NCBI GenBank assembly: GCA_900317685.1
Contig: ONHQ01000024.1
Location: 1-46,730 of the forward strand
Direction of reading: 5' to 3'
DNA length: 46,730 nt
Origin: an uncultured Prevotella sp.
GTDB lineage: Bacteria > Bacteroidota > Bacteroidia > Bacteroidales > Bacteroidaceae
Position numbers and translations under genes: made by a program. Of the stretch, positions 40,585 to 46,730 are shown one piece after another; the stretch's first letter is position 1, and the number at the start of each line of letters is the position of its first letter. Under the pieces are notes generated by a model that saw nothing but the letters and a program-made list of their open reading frames with translations, had not been told where the DNA came from and did not search any database.

Positions 40585-40667
40585 GTTTAGCGTTTAATGT
40601 AGTTCACCATTTACATTTCTTTCAGACTGCCAGTTGGCAACTGACTCAGACACATTAAACGCTAAAC
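40585..40667 (+). other. long inverted repeat between acpP and fabF
   Basis: GTTTAGCGTTTAATGT (40585-40600) is perfectly complementary to 40652-40667. Nested between them are CAGTT/AACTG and a GTCTGAA (40568-40574) / TTCAGAC (40621-40627) pair that offers an alternative fold. No T tract follows, so it is unlikely to be a simple terminator. It may set the ratio of abundant ACP to FabF by mRNA processing or partial termination. Confidence 0.6.
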
Positions 40668-40691
40668 TCTTTTAATCAAAAACATAATCCA

Positions 40692-41954
40692 ATGGAATTG
40701 AAAAGAGTAGTTGTAACAGGTTTAGGCGCCGTCACGCCAGTAGGTAACTCCGTCGACGAGATGTGGAGCAACCTGCTTGCCGGCAAGAGCGGTGCAGCAC
40801 CTATTACATCATTTGACACAACCAATTTCAAGACGAAGTTCGCTTGTGAAGTCAAGGACCTCAATGTCAATGACTACATCGACCGCAAGGAGGCTCGTAA
40901 GATGGACCGCTGCACGCAGCTGGCCATGATCAGTGCCATTCAGGCTGTCAAGGACTCGGGCATGGATTTGGAGACTGTCGACAAAAACCGCGTAGGTGTG
41001 GTCTACGGTATCGGCATTGGAGGCATCAAGACATTCCAGGACGAGGTAGTGTACTACGGCCAGCACATGGATCGCGGACCGATGTTCAACCCGTTCTTCA
41101 TCCCCAAGATGATTTCAGATATTGCAGCTGGACAGATCAGCATTCACTTTGGCTTCCATGGTCCCAACTATGTGACCACCAGTGCGTGCGCTTCGTCATG
41201 CCATGCTTTGGCTGACGCTTTCAACCTGCTGCGCCTGGGCAAGGCTGATGTCATCCTGGCCGGAGGTGCCGAGGCTGCCATATGCGACTGCGGTGTCGGT
41301 GGTTTCAACGCCATGAAAGCACTGTCCACCCGCAACGACGATCCCCAGGGCGCAAGCCGCCCATTCAGCGCAAGCCGCGACGGATTCGTCATGGGTGAGG
41401 GCTCGGGCTGCTTGATTCTGGAGACTCTTGAGCACGCTAAGGCTCGTGGTGCCAAGATCTATGCCGAGATTGCCGGTGAGGGCATGAGCGCTGACGCTTA
41501 TCACATCACGGCCTCTCATCCCGAGGGCCTCGGTGCTAAGCTCGTCATGAAGGCTGCTCTCGAGGACGCTGGCATGAGCGTGAAAGACATCGACTACATC
41601 AATGTCCACGGTACTTCCACTCACGTAGGCGACATCTCTGAGGCCAAAGCTATCAAGGATCTTTTTGGTGAGCAGGCTTATAAGGTCAACATCAGCTCTA
41701 CCAAGAGCATGACGGGTCACCTCCTCGGTGCCGCTGGTGCTGTAGAAGGTATGATCTGTGTACTGAGCGTTCAAAACGATATCATCCCGCCGACCATCAA
41801 TCATGCCGAGGGTGATGATGATCCGGAGCTGGACTACAACATGAACTTCACTTTCAACAAGGCTCAGAAACGTACCGTACGCGCTGCCCTGTCCAATACC
41901 TTCGGCTTTGGCGGACACAACGCTTGCGTCATCGTCAAGAAGTACGCTGAGTAA
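40692..41954 (+). CDS. fabF: beta-ketoacyl-ACP synthase II
   Basis: A 420-residue condensing enzyme of fatty acid elongation. It starts MELKRVVVTGLGAVTPVGNS. The active-site Cys is in TTSACASSCHALADAF (near 166), and the two His are in NVHGTSTHVGD and KSMTGHLLGAAGAVEG, giving the Cys-His-His triad. The end NTFGFGGHNACVIVKKYAE is the family signature. It acts in the cytoplasm on ACP-bound chains supplied by acpP, 128 bases upstream, and rnc follows after 24 bases. Confidence 0.97.
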   Translation: MELKRVVVTGLGAVTPVGNSVDEMWSNLLAGKSGAAPITSFDTTNFKTKFACEVKDLNVNDYIDRKEARKMDRCTQLAMISAIQAVKDSGMDLETVDKNRVGVVYGIGIGGIKTFQDEVVYYGQHMDRGPMFNPFFIPKMISDIAAGQISIHFGFHGPNYVTTSACASSCHALADAFNLLRLGKADVILAGGAEAAICDCGVGGFNAMKALSTRNDDPQGASRPFSASRDGFVMGEGSGCLILETLEHAKARGAKIYAEIAGEGMSADAYHITASHPEGLGAKLVMKAALEDAGMSVKDIDYINVHGTSTHVGDISEAKAIKDLFGEQAYKVNISSTKSMTGHLLGAAGAVEGMICVLSVQNDIIPPTINHAEGDDDPELDYNMNFTFNKAQKRTVRAALSNTFGFGGHNACVIVKKYAE

Positions 41955-41978
41955 TAGATTGCTGAACAAAGAAAGTAT

Positions 41979-43052
41979 ATGTTTAATCATATCTTAGATA
42001 GAATAAGGCTCCCCTTCCGAAAGGATAAGGAGCTTTATTCTTCTTTATACCATATCATCGGTGTATATCCCCGCAACATCAGCTATTACAAATTAGCGCT
42101 GATGCACAAGAGTGTCATGCACCGAAACAAAAAAGGCAAACCCGTCAACAACGAGCGACTGGAGTTCTTGGGCGACGCCATCCTCGACGCTGCGGTAGGA
42201 GACATCGTCTATCGTCATTTTCCCGGTAAGCGTGAGGGATTCCTCACCAACACTCGATCGAAACTCGTGCAGCGCGACACACTCAACAAACTGGCCATGG
42301 AGATGGGCATCAACAATCTCATCCTCTCCAGCGGACGCTCTGCCACACACAACAGCTATCTCGGTGGCAACGCTTTCGAGGCACTCGTCGGTGCACTCTA
42401 CCTCGACCGTGGCTACGACGCTTGTATGACTTTCCTCAAGAAACGTATCCTCTCGCAGATGATCAACATCGACAAGGTGGCATACAAGGAGGTGAACTTC
42501 AAAAGCAAACTCATCGAGTGGAGTCAGAAAAACAAGGTCAACCTGGACTTCAGCCAGACCACACAGAGCAAGGATGCCAACGGCAACCCTACGTTCTGCT
42601 GCGTGATCAAGCTCGAAGGCCTTGACGGATGCATGGGCAAGGGCTTCTCCAAGAAGGAGAGCCAGCAGAAAGCCGCCAAGGACACCCTCGATAAACTCAA
42701 GCGTGAACCGCAGTTCATCGACAGTGTCTTCGCCGCCAAGGCCAGCCGCACCAAGATGGAAGAGGAACCAGTTCTGGATGTGCCCAGCACCAGTGAGGCT
42801 GAAGCTTTTGTCAAGACAACAGCTGCTTCCCGCAACATGGGGCCCAAGCACGAGACTTCTTTCCGTGAGCATGTGTTTTCTGAAGACGACAGTGCTCTCG
42901 AAAAACCCGCCAACTCGGTAGAAGCCAAGGAGGAGGAATTCGACTTGAGCGACATCAGTGCCAAGGAGAAAACCCGTGAGGAGATCATCGCTGCCGCTGA
43001 AGAGGCTGCTTTCGTTGAAAGCGATGATGAACAAAGTAAGAACGAGAAATAA
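41979..43052 (+). CDS. rnc: ribonuclease III with long acidic C-terminal extension
   Basis: A 357-residue protein, longer than the usual 220-250. The RNase III signature NERLEFLGDAILDAAVGDIV lies at about 58-77 and the second acidic cluster in NAFEALVGALYLDRGYD. The dsRNA-binding domain covers about 168-240 (NFKSKLIEWSQKNKVNLDFS, GFSKKESQQKAAKDTLDKL). The remaining 115 residues are acidic and probably disordered (EEEFDLSDISAKEKTREEII). The enzyme cuts double-stranded RNA in rRNA and mRNA processing. The tail may be lineage-specific and involved in partner binding. It ends the acpP-fabF-rnc operon. Confidence 0.94.
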   Translation: MFNHILDRIRLPFRKDKELYSSLYHIIGVYPRNISYYKLALMHKSVMHRNKKGKPVNNERLEFLGDAILDAAVGDIVYRHFPGKREGFLTNTRSKLVQRDTLNKLAMEMGINNLILSSGRSATHNSYLGGNAFEALVGALYLDRGYDACMTFLKKRILSQMINIDKVAYKEVNFKSKLIEWSQKNKVNLDFSQTTQSKDANGNPTFCCVIKLEGLDGCMGKGFSKKESQQKAAKDTLDKLKREPQFIDSVFAAKASRTKMEEEPVLDVPSTSEAEAFVKTTAASRNMGPKHETSFREHVFSEDDSALEKPANSVEAKEEEFDLSDISAKEKTREEIIAAAEEAAFVESDDEQSKNEK

Positions 43053-43069
43053 TATTCATACGACAGATG

Positions 43070-43100
43070 ATGGGCTCAATCCGTAGGGGGTTGAGCCCAT
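43070..43100 (+). terminator. terminator after rnc
   Basis: ATGGGCTCAA (43070-43079) pairs with TTGAGCCCAT (43091-43100) around an 11-base loop, followed by TATTGTTTAT. It lies 17 bases after the rnc stop. Confidence 0.75.
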
Positions 43101-43137
43101 TATTGTTTATATAGCTATGTCAGCCCCCTTTTAGGAT

Positions 43138-43322
43138 TATCCATTGCTCATTATCCATTACTCATTATACACTATCCATTATACATTACTCATTATACAT
43201 TCTACACTATCCATTATACATTACTCATTATACATTATACACTATCCATTATACATTACTCATTATACATTACTCATTATACACTATACATTATCCATTA
43301 TACATTACTCATTATACATTAT
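43138..43322. repeat. AT-rich tandem repeat tract (candidate DNA-unwinding element)
   Basis: About 185 bases are built almost only from CATTATACATTACT, CATTATACA and CTATCCATT units in irregular tandem order. Several units contain TTATCCATT, close to a DnaA box. It translates as a meaningless Ile/His/Tyr/Ser repeat, so it is not a gene. It directly abuts the DnaA-box cluster at 43337-43709, the typical place of an origin's melting region. Confidence 0.75.
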
Positions 43323-43336
43323 TCCGTTGATAACCG

Positions 43337-43709
43337 TGTGGATAACTGTGGAAAAACGCCGGTATAACTCTATGCTTATCCACTTGATCACGTCGAGAAG
43401 CCACAGACTGGGGATATCCACAGTCTTTTGCAAGCAATGAAACAAAGTTTTCCACGCTTTTGCACCGAAAAAAGATATAAACTTATTATCTTTGCACAGT
43501 CGTTGATAATTGTGGATAAGTAGACAATCAACTGATAAACAAAGAGAAGATATTCAACCCCGATGTGGATCTCTCTGCATCTCATGTTGATATCCTAATC
43601 TCCAAATATTTCAGTCACGTCATATCAACTTTTCCACATTACATCATCATACTATTATTTTCTTTTTTATAGAAGAAAGACTAATAGAATAATAATGAAT
43701 GGTGGATAA
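43337..43709. other. DnaA-box cluster, candidate chromosomal replication origin (oriC)
   Basis: Nine 9-mers match TTATCCACA with 0-2 changes. Exact: 43337-43345 and 43511-43519 (both on the minus strand). One change: 43347-43355, 43376-43384, 43414-43422, 43630-43638 and 43701-43709. Two changes: 43448-43456 and 43564-43572. They occur on both strands in 373 non-coding bases, between rnc and nadA and next to an AT-rich repeat tract. A -7-like TATCTTTG at 43487-43494 suggests a promoter inside it, perhaps for nadA. In many Bacteroidetes the origin is not beside dnaA, so the lack of dnaA here is not a contradiction. Confidence 0.72.
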
Positions 43710-43732
43710 CACCGAAAACTGAACGCATACTC

Positions 43733-44731
43733 ATGGAGACGATCAAAAAGGAATGGAAGGAAAAGGGATATGTCGATGAGCCGATACCGGAGGGACTGGA
43801 CTTGAAAAAGGCCATCAGACAACTGTGCAAGGAGAAGGATGCGATCATCCTGGCGCACTACTATACGGTGGGCGACATTCAGGACATCGCTGACTTCGTC
43901 GGCGACTCGCTGGCCTTGGCCCGTAAGGCGGCCGACACTGACGCGAAGATGATGGTGATGTGTGGTGTGCACTTCATGGCAGAGACGTGTAAGCTGCTCT
44001 CTCCCGACAAGACGGTGCTCTGTCCTGACCTCACTGCGGGCTGTTCTTTGGCCGACAGCTGTGATGCTGCTGACCTGAAGAAATACAAGGAGGAGCATCC
44101 GGGCTATCAGGTGGTGAGCTATGTCAACACCACGGCGGCTGTCAAGGCGCTCACAGACTGCGTGGTCACCTCGGGCAATGCCGAGAAGGTGATGGCGAGC
44201 TTCCCTAAGGATGCGAAGATCATCTTTGGACCTGACTACAACTTAGGCAACTATATCAACAGCGTCACGGGGCGCCACATGCTCTTGTGGAACGGTGGTT
44301 GCCATGTCCATGAGAAGTTCTCCGTCGACGGCATCGTGAAGCTCAAGCAGGAGCATCCTCATGCCGTGGTGATGGCGCATTTGGAGTGCAAGGCTCCCGT
44401 GCTGGCTATTGCTGACGTGAAGGGTTCCACTGCCACGATGCTGAAATACGCGCAGGCCCATCCCGAGGTAAAGGAGTTTATCGTGGCCACAGAGGCCGGT
44501 ATCTTGCATGAGATGCAGCGCACGTGTCCCAATCAGTCTTTCATCCCCGTACCGCCGGAGGTCAGCGAGGGTGGAGTAGGGTGCTCATGCAACGAGTGCG
44601 AGTACATGAAGAAAAATACGCTGGCAAAGATCTACAACGCCCTGAAGTATGGTTGGCCAAGTGTAGAGATAGATCCCGCCATCGCCCGTGAGGCCGTAAA
44701 GCCCATCCAGCGCATGCTCTCGCTGTCGTAA
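43733..44731 (+). CDS. nadA: quinolinate synthase NadA
   Basis: A 332-residue [4Fe-4S] enzyme that condenses iminoaspartate with dihydroxyacetone phosphate to quinolinate in NAD synthesis. The family start region is IILAHYYTVGDIQDIADFVG. Cluster ligands are visible as VMCGVHFMAETCKLLSPDKT, the GGCHVHEKF block and the C-terminal GCSCNECEYMKKNTLAKIYN. The Asp-rich LCPDLTAGCSLADSC is also conserved. No nadB or nadC is adjacent. It is the first gene to the right of the candidate origin and reads away from it. Its third positions look richer in G than those of rnc and mutS, which would fit the leading strand. Confidence 0.95.
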   Translation: METIKKEWKEKGYVDEPIPEGLDLKKAIRQLCKEKDAIILAHYYTVGDIQDIADFVGDSLALARKAADTDAKMMVMCGVHFMAETCKLLSPDKTVLCPDLTAGCSLADSCDAADLKKYKEEHPGYQVVSYVNTTAAVKALTDCVVTSGNAEKVMASFPKDAKIIFGPDYNLGNYINSVTGRHMLLWNGGCHVHEKFSVDGIVKLKQEHPHAVVMAHLECKAPVLAIADVKGSTATMLKYAQAHPEVKEFIVATEAGILHEMQRTCPNQSFIPVPPEVSEGGVGCSCNECEYMKKNTLAKIYNALKYGWPSVEIDPAIAREAVKPIQRMLSLS

Positions 44732-44739
44732 GGAAAACA

Positions 44740-44791
44740 GCCTCACCCCCAACCCCTCTCCAAGGGGAGAGGGGAGTAAAATGCTCTGCGG
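44740..44791 (+). repeat. dispersed gene-end repeat, copy D
   Basis: GCCTCACCCCCAACCCCTCT, then CCAAGGGGAGAGGGG and AGTAAAATGCTCTGCGG. It is nearly identical to copy C read on the other strand, and the similarity continues loosely past 44791. It begins 8 bases after the nadA stop, in the same direction as nadA. Confidence 0.82.
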
Positions 44792-44911
44792 ACGATAAGG
44801 TATTGGCGTAGGGGTGGCGCGCTGTGGCAGCCCTACCCCCCGAATGGCAAACTAAAGAATGTCAAAGGCTGTTTGGGATGTTAACGTTCCGCTACGCGAG
44901 ATAACGAGCTG

Positions 44912-45127
44912 CTACTCTTCGTCGTCCCACTGGTTGCCGAGGAAGGAGCCTTGCTTAGAGAGAGCACTGCCACTACTCACCTCTGTAGTATTTGTATTGC
45001 CTATACCACCAGTATATTTTTCGTTTGTTAGAACGAAGTTGTTGTTTCCTTTACTTCCATCCAGCATGCTTTCTGCTGTGTCTATCTCTTTGATCTTCAA
45101 GGATGGCTTTACATAATTTGCTTTCAT
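44912..45127 (-). CDS. small Prevotella-type protein of unknown function
   Basis: A 71-residue protein: MKANYVKPSLKIKEIDTAES, then MLDGSKGNNNF, a Gly/Asn/Thr/Ser-rich middle, and the acidic end SKQGSFLGNQWDDEE. The form YxKPSLKxxEIDxxxxMLxGS followed by a disordered acidic tail is one I associate with many short orphan proteins of Prevotella, often next to surface-protein genes. It starts 20 bases after the stop of the secreted protein at 45148, on the same strand, so the two are probably one transcript. It has no signal peptide. The function is unknown. Confidence 0.6.
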   Translation of the reverse strand: MKANYVKPSLKIKEIDTAESMLDGSKGNNNFVLTNEKYTGGIGNTNTTEVSSGSALSKQGSFLGNQWDDEE

Positions 45128-45147
45128 GGTATGACGTTTTAAGGGTT

Positions 45148-46635
45148 TTACTTGATGATGACTTTGTGGCCATTGACGATGACCAGTCCTTTATAGTTGT
45201 TGTTGACGCGTTGTCCGGCGAGGTTATAGCGCACGCTTTCCTTGTTCTCAGCCTCTACCATGGCATTGTTGATGCCGGTAGTGGTGTTGCCGCCGATGGC
45301 ATAGAATGGTTTGGCAGCGGAAGAAGAAGCAGTGTTGATTGTGAGGTAGCCTTTGAAGGGAGCAAGAGTCTCATTGGCCTTCACAGGATAAAAGCCACAG
45401 CCGTCGCCCTGCTTGGCAAGCACATAGATAGTGAAGGGCGCTGTCACCTTCTTATCTACCCAGCTGAAGGTGAGATCATTGTTCTCAACGGTAGTGCTCG
45501 TTTCGCCACGTTGCAAATCATATGTTCCAGCGTTGGCCTTGACAACCACTGCTGTGTTGCCGGGGATGGCAGTAACGGGAGAAAGGGTCACTTGGTTGGC
45601 TGTAGCATCGTACTTCACCGTGTATGCGCTCAGACCACTGGCCTTAGGGAAGTTCACGGCACGACGGCTAACAAAAGTGGCCCATCCAGCTGAGCTTACC
45701 TTAGCTTGGTCTTGGTACTCCTTAATACTTATCAGATGTACGTCTTTCAGAACTTTAGCACCTTTATTAGTGGTTTTTACTGTCGCTTTAACAATGACTT
45801 CGTCACCACGTACAATTTGGTCAGCATTGGTGATATCAGCATCTTGTAGATACCGCCCATTTAATACTTCAAGACTATTGGCTGCGTTTTCGCTGTCAGC
45901 GATGTAGTAGTTGAGAGTTGAACTGCTGCTGTCGTATGTGTCCGTCTTGGTAACTTCTGCCTTGACATATACCTGTGTATTGTCAGTTGCTTTAAGTGCT
46001 TGAGCGACAGATGTCAGATCATTGTCTTCCACTTTCTTGAATGTTTGCGAAGCGACATTACTCTTTTTGCCATTGAGATAAGAGACCGCCTTCACGGTTG
46101 TGGTAGCGTTCAGTGTGAAGGGTGTTTTGTATTCTGTGCTCTTGTCTGTGGGGTCAGTACCATCAGTAGTGTAGTAGATCTTAGCACCCTTGTCAATAGA
46201 GCTGAGTTTTACAGTAGTGTTGTTAAGGAAGGCCGTACCCCCTGAGAAGTCTGGTGACTGCACGGATGAAGTATAGTAGACTATCTTAGAGATTTGGATA
46301 TAATTATTAGAGGTTATGTCGCCATCTATAACAAAGTGGATTCTGTAATAGCTATCCTTTTTGAGGTGAGGGATATTGCAAATTACTACACCACTTTTAT
46401 TATTATTCAAAGCTGTTTTAAAAGCATCCATAAAATCATATCTATGTACATTTTCATTAAGACTAAAAATGTTTCCCTTCATGGTAGGATCTGTACCTAC
46501 ATAGATTTTTAAATTTCTCACTATATCAAGGTTAGCATAATCAATAGTAATTTCTATCTTTGTTACTTCTTTCGGAAAGGTTTGTTGATTTACAATGTAA
46601 GGATATGATTCTACTCCTCCTGCTTTATATCTAAC
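45148..46635 (-). CDS. secreted surface protein with chitobiase-like C-terminal domain, 5'-truncated
   Basis: At least 495 residues. The frame is open from about 46635 and is interrupted there by a stop where the sequence changes character. The GTG at 46519 is only the first candidate start codon and not the real one. Visible parts are a beta-rich domain (YPYIVNQQTFPKEVTKIEIT), a chitobiase/beta-hexosaminidase C-terminal-type domain (IDKGAKIYYTTDGTDPTDKS, TTTVKAVSYLNGKKS), an OB-like segment (DEVIVKATVKTTNKGAKVLK) and a C-terminal YNLAGQRVNNNYKGLVIVNG HKVIIK, the usual end of Prevotella secreted proteins. It is probably exported to the surface; no enzyme domain remains in the window. Confidence 0.7.
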   Translation of the reverse strand, partial: VRYKAGGVESYPYIVNQQTFPKEVTKIEITIDYANLDIVRNLKIYVGTDPTMKGNIFSLNENVHRYDFMDAFKTALNNNKSGVVICNIPHLKKDSYYRIHFVIDGDITSNNYIQISKIVYYTSSVQSPDFSGGTAFLNNTTVKLSSIDKGAKIYYTTDGTDPTDKSTEYKTPFTLNATTTVKAVSYLNGKKSNVASQTFKKVEDNDLTSVAQALKATDNTQVYVKAEVTKTDTYDSSSSTLNYYIADSENAANSLEVLNGRYLQDADITNADQIVRGDEVIVKATVKTTNKGAKVLKDVHLISIKEYQDQAKVSSAGWATFVSRRAVNFPKASGLSAYTVKYDATANQVTLSPVTAIPGNTAVVVKANAGTYDLQRGETSTTVENNDLTFSWVDKKVTAPFTIYVLAKQGDGCGFYPVKANETLAPFKGYLTINTASSSAAKPFYAIGGNTTTGINNAMVEAENKESVRYNLAGQRVNNNYKGLVIVNGHKVIIK

Positions 46636-46730
46636 TCAACTTTCGCAAGTGAATTTTTGGCGTTCTAATTCTGCATATTCATGCACGAACATGGCGTGCA
46701 GATGTGAGTTCCCACAGATAGCCGCCCGCA
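46636..46730. other. unexplained right edge, possibly an insertion-sequence end
   Basis: From about 46630 the sequence no longer continues the secreted protein (TCAACTTTCGCAAGTGAATT and on). It shares the pattern CGCAxxTxAATTTTTxGxGT with the reverse complement of the left edge (about 70-95), as expected for imperfect terminal inverted repeats of one element. The window is too short at this end to see a transposase. Confidence 0.35.

Noticed and set aside
43144-43440. 98-residue ORF over the AT-rich tract
   Set aside because: It translates to an Ile/His/Tyr/Ser repeat from a DNA microsatellite and runs into the DnaA-box region; it is not protein-like.

Overview
The window looks like chromosomal DNA of a gut- or oral-type Bacteroidales, most likely a Prevotella-like genus. 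The signs are a SusC/SusD pair, Bacteroidetes-type promoters (TTTG, about 20 bases, TAnnTTTG), DUF3244, DUF4254 and YhcH-type proteins, a fused-type glycogen debranching enzyme with a GT4/5-like synthase and a GH57 enzyme, and C-ending codon preference. The genus is inferred from protein flavour, not from a marker gene.

Layout. (1) 1-2285: end of a rhamnose operon (C-terminal fragment of rhaA, then rhaT and rhaD) closed by two hairpins. (2) About 2290-14817: an AT-richer accessory island coding for double-glycine peptides. It holds a divergent membrane-anchored TPR/HTH regulator, a DUF3244 secreted protein, a complete type I export machine (TolC-like outer-membrane protein, HlyD-like adaptor, C39-peptidase ABC transporter), two small HTH proteins, at least four short peptide genes with GG-type leaders or bacteriocin-like bodies (one frameshifted), and four CPBP-family membrane proteins that probably act in immunity. 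The island ends inside a remnant of an alpha-L-rhamnosidase gene (14820-14918), so it seems to have landed in or beside a rhamnose-utilisation locus. (3) 15101-19380: secreted carboxylesterase, AAA-ATPase/PD-(D/E)XK protein, miaA. (4) 19564-26430: minus-strand polysaccharide-utilisation locus susC-susD-GH13 with a LacI-type palindrome upstream. (5) 27535-32830: glycogen operon (debranching enzyme, glycosyltransferase, GH57). (6) 32950-33200: a candidate non-coding RNA, then a VirE-like ATPase, a YhcH-family protein and mutS. (7) 38392-40088 minus strand: GT9 glycosyltransferase and DUF4254 protein. (8) 40327-43052: acpP-fabF-rnc. (9) 43138-43710: an AT-rich repeat tract next to nine DnaA-box-like 9-mers, a good candidate for the chromosomal replication origin. 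(10) nadA, a small Prevotella-type protein, and a 5'-truncated secreted protein.

How the parts fit. In the island, the regulator and the HTH proteins probably control peptide expression. The C39 domain would cut peptides after GG and export them through HlyD/TolC, and the CPBP proteins sit directly behind the peptide genes as expected for self-immunity. The most unusual element is the second HTH protein (12049-12438): its DNA-binding domain is followed by a leader-like segment ending in GG and a 40-residue tail with four cysteines, so a regulator may also be an exporter substrate. Both extreme ends of the window break known genes (rhaA at the left, the secreted protein at the right) with sequence that may be the two ends of one insertion element.
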